Assembly (NCBI GenBank): GCA_007570785.1
Contig: ML662442.1
Span: forward strand, 29,092,031-29,156,030
Direction of reading: 5' to 3'
Source of the DNA: Antilocapra americana
Taxonomy: Eukaryota; Chordata; Mammalia; Artiodactyla; Antilocapridae
Length of the DNA stretch: 64,000 bases
Below are positions 56,695 to 64,000 of the stretch, piece by piece; within the stretch, counting starts at the first letter, position 1, and each line of letters starts with the position of its first letter. The notes beneath the pieces are model-generated. The model saw only the letters and a list, made by a program, of their open reading frames with translations, ran no database searches and had not been told where the DNA came from. A program made the position numbers and the translations under genes.

Positions 56695-58525
56695 ATACAG
56701 CATTTGAGGCAGAAGGCTAATCTTTTTAAAGGAAAAATATAAGCTTTGCCATCCATTTTCTACAACTCTCTCCCAAAATAACCAATATCACACTCTTTCC
56801 TTCCAAGAAAGGGGGGTGGGGGATGATCATTGGCTAAATAAATTGTAAAAGAAAATTTAGTTTGTGCTGTTTGACAATGTATACATGAAAAGTTTTCCAT
56901 TAAGAAGAAAGAAAACAAACAAACAAAAAAATGCATACACAAGGAACATTGTCTCTGATAGCTATCTGGCCCACAACAGAAGCCGCCTCTCCAAACATGC
57001 AGTGATGCTTCTGCTATACTTTCCTGAAGTCAGAGCATATTTCTTGGACTCTGTGTCCAATCCAGACATGATTAAGTTCCCCCTATACTTGTATAAAAAT
57101 TGAAAGGGAGAATTGAGAATGAGGCTGTACCTCTATGGCTCTCTTGTTTCTGCTGGCAAGCACTGTCATGGTTTTTGTGTAGTATGTTCCAAACTACACT
57201 CTCTCCCAGATTCTGACTCTTCCCTGGTCATGGCAACCTTCCTGGTCATAAAAGAGACAGAAGTTCTTTTAGTAATTTGCCTCTGTGTCATGAGCCCAAA
57301 ATTGCCCCTGAAAGTGTAACTTTCTGTTCCTTCTATTTTCTACCTATCCTATAATCAATTTAGTAATTGTAATGACTGCCGTTAGTCATTTATTTCAAAC
57401 AAGCTGGACTATCAGAAACTATCTCTGTTGGGCCTGGCCCAACACTAACAAGTTGCCATTCACAAATTACCTTCCAGATTCCATTCCATAGGCGTTCTCT
57501 TGGGGGTTGATTAAAATTAGGCTGCATCTGAAATCTGCATATTCAGCCTCAGTGCTTCTCATCAACAGTCCTGGGAGCTCAGCTCTGTCTTCTCAAGGGT
57601 AGCAAGGTAACTACTTTTCCCATTTATAACTGGTGCTTAATCAGAGCTCCCTAATGGTCTTGTCTCTGCCTAGCTAGTTTCAAGCCTCCAGACAGGAGTC
57701 ATCTTTGGTCTCTCTTGTCTTACATTTCAACATCATTTGTCTGAATCACCTTACAGTGAACATCCCAGTGAAATATCTCTTTCTTTCCTGAACTACACTA
57801 CAGGGACATTACCAGATTATTTAACTATGCCATCACACTCCTGTCTCTGCTCATTTAGATTAGAACACTATCTCACATCTCTCAAGAAAAGTTTTTACAT
57901 AGCTTCTTCCCTTTTTAAACTTCAAACAAGTATTCTGTGCAGGTGTCACAGTTTACCGATTTTCTATCCTAATTCCCTCCTCTTCTGAAAAATTGAAGTC
58001 CTCTGTTTGCTTTAAATAGTAATTTTATCAACACACACAAGCCGAAGCAATTCCTTTAATTCAGGCTATTTGATGCACTGCACAAGGCTCCCAAGAGGAA
58101 AGAAAATACATTTTGCTTCCCAAAAAACTCACTTCCAACCACAGGCAATCGAGGCTAAATTATTTTAAAGCAGCATGCGCTTGAAACTACATCCATCAGA
58201 GGATATTTGGCCAGCAATCAGGTCTTTAAGATGTGTCTATGATTTTCCTAGATCTGCCTATTCACCTGGTAGCATCTGAACTTCTTTCTAGCCTACTAGG
58301 CTCTTTTATTCTTTCCAGTCTGATTTACTTTCAATCACACTTATCAGATGTTTTCACCTCTTTGTCAGATAACATTGCTATAAATAGAGATGACTTCAAG
58401 TCTACTTCATGTCTTCTATTTCCTGGCCACACGATAACCCTCTTCTGTGAGTTCTTCACCACTTTCACTGTATGCTCACCGGAGAATATCTCACCTTGCC
58501 TCTTATGAGTGTTATAGGGATGAGG
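56695..58525. other. Unique DNA, no gene seen
   Basis: No recognised gene or repeat. Small open frames at 56864-57103, 57113-57319, 57737-57988 and 58233-58508 have no domain or coding context. Confidence 0.4.
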
Positions 58526-58529
58526 TCAT

Positions 58530-58735
58530 GGACACTGGAGTTGAACAGTTCTAGTGTCAACTCCCCATTTGACTTGAGTGACAAGGGGCAAATTATTTAA
58601 CTGTTTGAGCCTTCGTTCCCTCATCTATAAAGTGGGGTTGATATAAAACTTACCTCAGTGCTGTATGTTGTCAGAGAAAACAAATGAGATAATTTATGTA
58701 AAACACCTGGCTCAGCGCCTGGTGAAATTAAAGGG
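58530..58735 (+). repeat. MIR SINE
   Basis: Good MIR match across the core: 'gggcaaattatttaactgtt', 'ccctcatctataaagtgggg', and the 3' part 'aaacacctggctcagcgcct'. Confidence 0.85.
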
Positions 58736-58739
58736 AAAA

Positions 58740-60245
58740 AGATGAGTCTTTTGAAATGTAATTCTCCAGATGTGGTTTTATAACTCAGCCTATTGCTTAT
58801 GACTAATAGAGGATTTGTTTAAAAGCCCTTGAGGCACTTTCCCAGATGCTGTATGATTCATTTCTGGAAACGGTCTACAAATAATCCAAAAAAAGTTGTT
58901 GTTGTTTTAATTTTAAGTGATGTGTTATAGACTTACTGAAATTTAATGTCATAATTACACAGGTAGTAGGGATGCCATTGAACCCTTCCTCAACCCTGGC
59001 CCTCTAGGTTCTGCCTTTCCTCAGTCATTTCATCTGCTCTCTCACAGTACCCCTCCAGTGGTATTCCTCCCCAGGTTAATTCAGGACAAGAATTACGTCT
59101 TCTAAATCTTTGCATAATAAAACCATGTATAAAAGATTTTCTTCCCTATTCTGACCTCAAGTGCCCAGTGCTCTTAAACACACTGTTTTCTGTAGTATTA
59201 TTCTCTAAACAAATCTCATTTGTCCTAAATTCTGAAATGTAAGTGACCAGCCCAAAGTTGTAATACAAAAACAAGCATGTAACCAGAAATTGTCACGTCA
59301 GTCAGTTTTGGAGTTGGGGATGTGTGCCTATAATTAAGGTCTGTGACTCAGGCTGAAGGTCTAGGACAAGGGGTTGGCAATGTTTCTAACTCACACAGGA
59401 ACCTGAAAGTTGCCTGCCTGCTTTTATCCATCACTACTGTTTGAAGCAAGACTCATCATCTTCATTGTGAAGCAAATTTAGATGGAGAATTGATAGAGGA
59501 TAGCATTCAACTTATTTTGTCTCTAAACAAAAGAGGTTACACTTTCTATTTGGTCAGCTGTAGATGAAATATTACTAAGGTGCAGGAGTCACATACCAAA
59601 TTTAATTTGTTTGCACAAGAAAATACACACATAAAGAATTGTACTTAACTACTAAAATACTATAACAAACAAATTTAAGTGATTTTCTATATTTCAGTGT
59701 ACTTAGGGAGAGTATTTTGATAGTAAATATTTTTAAAACTTGTTGTAAGGAACTAGCTGCATTTTGTGAAAAATTTATACTGAAGTAAAGATTAAAAAGC
59801 CAAACTAACATTGATCTTCATGTTTTTAAGTCAAATTTTATAATGATATAGAAAACTCAGAATAAAATTTGAACTGTCCAGAATCAAACTATCCAACGTT
59901 TTTTTAATTTTTTTTAACATTTTGAGATAATTTCTACCATTCTTTTTCTCTGCTCTTGAAAATATTTTCAATGATAAAATAATTAAATTTTAAATCTTGC
60001 TTTTCTGCTAATGTATCATTATAAGCCTAATACTCTCCACATCATTAAAAAAATTATAAGCATAATTTGAATAATTCCATAATATTCAAATGATTTAACC
60101 ATGACCCATCTGTTTACTTTCAATAGTTTACTTTTTGCACAGGTATTTTATGTACTCAAATTTGTTAAAATTTGTGATTATTCCCTCAGTATAGAGTTAG
60201 GAAGGTATAACATTTCACTACTCTTGATAATAGCACCATGGTAAA
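58740..60245. other. Unique AT-rich DNA, no gene seen
   Basis: No recognised gene or repeat. Confidence 0.4.
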
Positions 60246-60249
60246 AAGG

Positions 60250-60445
60250 ATGGATTTTAAACTTAGATATACCATGAATATAATCCTAAATCCATGAAAA
60301 ATTATGAGATTTATGTCCTGGCACATTACTTAACCTCTCTGACACTTTTTCTTCATCTTTAAAGCAGGATTAATACCTCAAGAGAAGCAGTCCTAGGAGG
60401 ATTAAATGATATAATATATGTGCATAAGGCATAGTACTTACAAGC
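60250..60445 (+). repeat. MIR SINE (first of a pair)
   Basis: 'cacattacttaacctctctg' and 'ggattaaatgatataatata' are MIR core and 3' segments. Confidence 0.75.
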
Positions 60446-60454
60446 TTAAACCTA

Positions 60455-60635
60455 TCTGGTTTGAATTCTGTTTCTATCAAAGTCTAGTTATATGATCTTG
60501 GCCAAATCTGTTTATGTTTTAGAGTTCTCATCTCTAGAATGGAAAGTATAACAGTGTCTTCCTTATAGGGGTATTGAAAAATAAAAAAGAGTTAATGCAT
60601 ATAAAACAAGCCAGGACCGTTGGCTATTACTGGTT
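60455..60635 (+). repeat. MIR SINE (second of a pair)
   Basis: A second MIR in the same orientation: 'gatcttggccaaatctgttt', 'tctcatctctagaatggaaa', 'gagttaatgcatataaaaca'. Confidence 0.7.
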
Positions 60636-60668
60636 TTCCAATCTTGGCAAATGGTAAGCACTCCACTA

Positions 60669-60908
60669 AATACTTTGGCCACCTGATGATAAGAGCCAAC
60701 TCACTGAAAAGATCCTGATGCCAGGAAAGACTGAGGGCAGGGGAGAAGAGGGCAACAGAGGATGAGATGGTTGGCTGGCATCATAGACTCAATGGACATG
60801 AGTTTGAGAAAACCCCAGGGGATAGTGAGGGAAGAAAGCTTGGCATGCTGCAGTCCATGGGGTCGCAAAGAGTCAGATTTGACTGAGCAACTGAACAACA
60901 ACAGCAAA
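60669..60908 (+). mobile_element. BovB LINE 3' end with target-site duplication
   Basis: A 240-bp BovB 3' end ('tactttggccacctgatgat' to 'tgactgagcaactgaac'). Flanking repeats gcactccacta (60658-60668) and gcgctccacta (60909-60919) differ at one base. Confidence 0.88.
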
Positions 60909-60919
60909 GCGCTCCACTA

Positions 60920-61250
60920 CAATGTTAACGATTCGTCACTATACATTTCTTTCTAGAAAGTTTGTACATATTTTCTTACAGCCAACATTAAAATGCCCAT
61001 ATGATTCATCCATCTCATATAACAACAAAATGAAAAATTAACGATTTCAGGGATCATATAGTTTAACTTGCCAGTTATGATTAGGAAAATAGGGCCCTTG
61101 GAGAGAAGGAATATCTGAGAATACATCCTATCCTACCCAATTATTTTCCTGTATTTCATCATCATCATTTAAGAAAGATGAAACAGACTAGTTTTTTTTC
61201 TAATTCATGACCAATAAGTCATACATTTTCAAAAGCCATTGACAAGAATT
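60920..61250. other. Unique AT-rich DNA, no gene seen
   Basis: No recognised gene or repeat. Confidence 0.4.
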
Positions 61251-61254
61251 GGGA

Positions 61255-61487
61255 GATTGGAATCAACATACATACACAATTGGTACTGTGTATAAAATAG
61301 ATAACTAATGAGAATATACAGTATAGCATAAGGAACTTAATGTACTGTGATGACATGAGTGGAAAGGAAGTCCAAAAAGGAGGGATGTATGTATACAAAT
61401 GGCTGATTCACTTTACTATAGTAGAAACTAACACAACATTGCAAGGCAACTACTCTCCAATAAAAGTTAATTTAAAAAAAAAAAAAA
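61255..61487 (+). mobile_element. Older L1 3' end with poly(A)
   Basis: Same older L1 3' UTR type as at 37.8 kb: 'tggctgattcactttactat', 'aacacaacattgcaaggcaa', 'ctctccaataaaagttaat' and a poly(A) run. Confidence 0.75.
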
Positions 61488-61493
61488 AGGCCA

Positions 61494-61911
61494 ACTGGAG
61501 CCTACTATCCAGAGTGAAGTAAGCCAGAAGGAAAAACAAAAATACAGTATACTAACACATATATATGGAATATAGAAATATGGTAACGAGAACCCTGCAT
61601 GCGAGACAGCAAAAGGAACGCAGATGTATAGAACAGACTCGTGGACTCTGTGGAAGAGGGCAAGGGTAGGATGATATGGGAGAATGGCATTGAAACATGT
61701 AAATTATCATATGTGAAATCAATCGCCAACCCAGGGCTGATGCTCGGGGCTGGTGCACCGAGATGTGCCAGGGGGAGGGAATCGGGAGGGAGGAGGGAGG
61801 GGGGTTCTGGAGGGGGAACATATGTATACCCATGGAAGATTCATGTCAATGTATGGCAAAACCAACACAATAAAGTAAAGAAAATTTATTAAAAAATTAA
61901 AAAAAAAATTT
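61494..61911 (+). mobile_element. Young L1 3' end, 5'-truncated
   Basis: Starts in the end of ORF2 ('actggagcctactatccaga'), has the G-rich tract (61770-61815) and an A-rich tail. Repeats aaaaaggcca at 61484-61493 and 61912-61921 flank it; the left one includes the older L1's A-tail, so it inserted at the edge of that tail. Confidence 0.92.
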
Positions 61912-61924
61912 AAAAAGGCCATTT

Positions 61925-62480
61925 ATTCTCCTCACTTCATTGGGCACATCACCAACTCCATAGCTCCTATGGATGTCCAGGTTAGTGGGATCAATCATTG
62001 AACAATCATTTATTGCTTACCTACTATGTACAGTTTCATATAAGTGGAATAAAATAGAATATCCTTTATGGATATGTGTCAGGACATTTTTGAAACATTA
62101 GCCAATATCTCTTCTCCCCAGTACCTTACTCTCCCTTCTCACCCACCCTTCAGTCATGCAAGCAGCTGCACCCTCTGTATCACTGCCTCAGAGAAATGAT
62201 CTTATAGCAAAAAGGAAAAGAATAGTCCTTTCCTTGCTTCTGTGTTCCATAACTGAGACCTTCACAGCATATATCAGAGATTTGAGACAAAATATGATAA
62301 AGGGCAAGGCTTCCTTCTCTCATGTTCCCTACAGCTAGAGAAAAGATTTCCTGCTCTTAATAAGCCAGGGGACAGGGTCAGAGCAAAGACAAGGGCTAGG
62401 AATGGTGCTTTTCAGAGAGAGGGCACCAGATCTGCTTTCTAGGCAGGTTCTAATAAAGGCTTTTAAGGTACAGTCTGGAT
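61925..62480. other. Unique DNA, no gene seen
   Basis: No recognised gene or repeat. Confidence 0.4.
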
Positions 62481-62486
62481 GAGGGG

Positions 62487-62708
62487 AAGGGGTTTCCCGG
62501 CTCAGACAGTAAAGAATTTGCCTGCAGTGCAGGAGATCTGGGTTCAATCCTTGGGTAGGGAAGGGTCCTTACCCAGGGTAGGGTCTGGGAATGGCTATCC
62601 ACTCCAGTATTCTTGCCTGGAGAATCCCATGGACAGTGGGGCGGGGTGGGCTACAGTCTACGGGGTTGCAAAGAGTCAGACATGACTGAAAGACTTACAC
62701 TTTCACAA
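62487..62708 (+). mobile_element. Bov-tA SINE
   Basis: Head 'ggggtttcccggctcagaca', B-box region 'gggttcaatccttgggtagg', and an extra 'ccttacccagggtagggtc' stretch before the body. Ends in an 'acactttcac' tail. Confidence 0.88.
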
Positions 62709-62744
62709 CTTTCAGGAGAGAGTGGAAAGAGGATTATTTGAGGG

Positions 62745-62910
62745 AATATAAAGGGGCATAAAGGAACTTTAGGAATGATGGATACATTTATCATCTGGAT
62801 TGTGGTGATGGCCTTTAAGTGTACACATAAAGCAGAAAATATTGAAATCATACACTTTAAACATATGTACTTGATTGTTTGCCCATTATACTTCAATGAT
62901 ATTATTGAGA
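62745..62910 (+). mobile_element. Old L1 3' UTR fragment
   Basis: 'aggaatgatggatacattta', 'ggattgtggtgatggccttt' and 'cccattatacttcaatga' follow the old L1 3' UTR pattern. Confidence 0.7.
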
Positions 62911-62914
62911 GAGA

Positions 62915-63585
62915 AAGAGAAAAAAGGTATCTGTACATCAATTCCAAACTGATCCCCATGGAAGATATAGCATTCAGGGAATAAACGGCTGGCTGCCTGA
63001 TGGTATGTGTAGACAGATAGGGTCTTAGGAAGTCTGTCAGCTTCCAGTGTCTCTGGGTGATAAAGGAGACATAGAATGAACATTCTGTACCCAGAAGCGG
63101 CGCAGAAGCAACAGAGAGCTGGATCACGTGGGTAAGGACAAAAGACATTTCCAGGCCAGCATGGGGACTGCTGACCAAGCAGCTAATGAAGCAAAGGCCA
63201 TTTCAGCAGACGCCTGTGCAGCCACCCCCTCTCCCAACCCTAACCCTACTCTCTAGTCTTGGATCAAGTTAAACTCTCTGAAACTCTGACACAACCCTGG
63301 GCTCCTGCTCTAGGAGAAGAAGAAATCTCTGAACTCACTGACATTTAGTTTCTGTCTCTCTGGTAGAAAAATACTTGAAATAAAAACTGGGTAGTTATAC
63401 ATGAATAGATACTCTTGTCCCTGTCTCCAAGAAGCATTGTTTCAAAAGCCTCCTAAGTACACCAACATCTGTGGATATTCAAGTCCCTTATACAAAGGGT
63501 GTAGTATTTCTATAACCTACACACATTCACCTGTATACTTAAATCATTGCTAGATTACTTATATAATATCTAATTTAATGTAAGT
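62915..63585. other. Unique DNA, no gene seen
   Basis: No recognised gene or repeat. The 175-codon minus-strand frame at 62651-63178 overlaps SINE and L1 sequence and is not a gene. Confidence 0.4.
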
Positions 63586-63591
63586 ACTACC

Positions 63592-63812
63592 AGCTTCCCT
63601 GGTGGCTTAGATGGTAAAGAATCTGCCTGCAATGCAAGAATCCTGGGTTCAGTCCCTGGGTAGAGAAGATTCCCTGGAGAAGGAAATGACAACCCACTCC
63701 AGTATTCTTGCCTAGAGAATTCTATGAACAGAGGACCCTGGGGGCTACAGTCCCTGGGGTTGCAAAGAGTCAACCACAACTGAGCAACTAATACTTTCAC
63801 TTTCTTTCACTA
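63592..63812 (+). mobile_element. Bov-tA SINE
   Basis: Head 'agcttccctggtggcttaga', B-box region 'gggttcagtccctgggtaga', well kept body and a (ctttcactttctttcac) tail. Confidence 0.92.
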
Positions 63813-64000
63813 CATAAATAGTTGCCCATGATCACCCAATTCAAGTTTTGCTTTTGGAACTTCTTAGAATTTTTTTAAAATATTTTTGATCCACAGTTGA
63901 TTGAAGTCACCAGTGTAGAACCTGTAGAACCTGGCCAACTATATACATTGCTTGTATATCTCAGTTCCAGAGCCCATGACTTCAGGCTGAGACACAGTCC

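Noticed and set aside
57426..57444. Short perfect inverted repeat tgttgggcc/ggcccaaca
   Set aside because: A 9-bp arm palindrome is expected by chance at this scale and has no associated gene or terminator context.
62651..63178. 175-codon minus-strand frame
   Set aside because: It overlaps a Bov-tA SINE end and an old L1 3' UTR; no domain.
1..64000. CRISPR arrays, rRNA, tRNA genes or bacterial-type operons
   Set aside because: Regularly spaced direct repeats and operon-like dense coding were not seen. The tRNA-like segments are the decayed heads of Bov-tA and CHR SINEs, not tRNA genes.

Overview
This is a mammalian, almost certainly bovid, genomic window. It carries repeat families that occur together in ruminants: many tRNA-derived Bov-tA SINEs and BOV-A2 dimers, BovB (RTE-type) LINE fragments, young bovine-type L1 copies with the G-rich 3' UTR, CHR-type cetartiodactyl SINEs, and a short mariner-derived palindrome. 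Older mammalian repeats (MIR, old L1, a MER5A-like hAT remnant) fill much of the rest. I found no bacterial features, CRISPR array, rRNA, or spliced host gene that I could support. The species within the bovids cannot be read from the sequence.

Layout. 1-6.3 kb: SINEs, one BovB 3' fragment and unique AT-rich DNA. 6.3-12.7 kb: two old minus-strand L1 remnants, interrupted by SINEs and by a solo-LTR-like insert with TG...CA ends. 13.5-14.9 kb: a 5'-truncated young L1 whose 5' half is inverted (twin-priming structure) between 15-bp target-site duplications. 15-18 kb: two BovB remnants. 19.1-26.0 kb: a full-length-architecture L1 on the minus strand with perfect 15-bp duplications, an intact ORF1, an ORF2 broken by one visible nonsense codon, and a 671-base assembly gap in its 5' UTR. 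It sits inside an older repeat that resumes on its far side. 26-36 kb: mostly unique DNA with scattered SINEs. 36.3-37.7 kb: an intronless copy of GPD1L (glycerol-3-phosphate dehydrogenase 1-like) with an uninterrupted 351-codon frame and the expected catalytic residues. 37.8-48 kb: L1 3' ends, MIR, MER5A-like, BovB and long unique stretches. 48-56 kb: old plus-strand L1 debris with three short young L1 3'-end insertions. 56-64 kb: SINEs, MIRs, BovB and L1 3' ends.

The only candidate host protein gene is the GPD1L retrocopy. Nothing shows that it is transcribed, and its immediate upstream DNA is old L1 3' UTR sequence rather than a recognisable promoter. The L1 ORF1 and ORF2 belong to a mobile element. 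The window is best read as a stack of dated retrotransposition events; I did not see a convincing new multi-gene system. Family names come from recognising sequence patterns, not from a database search.
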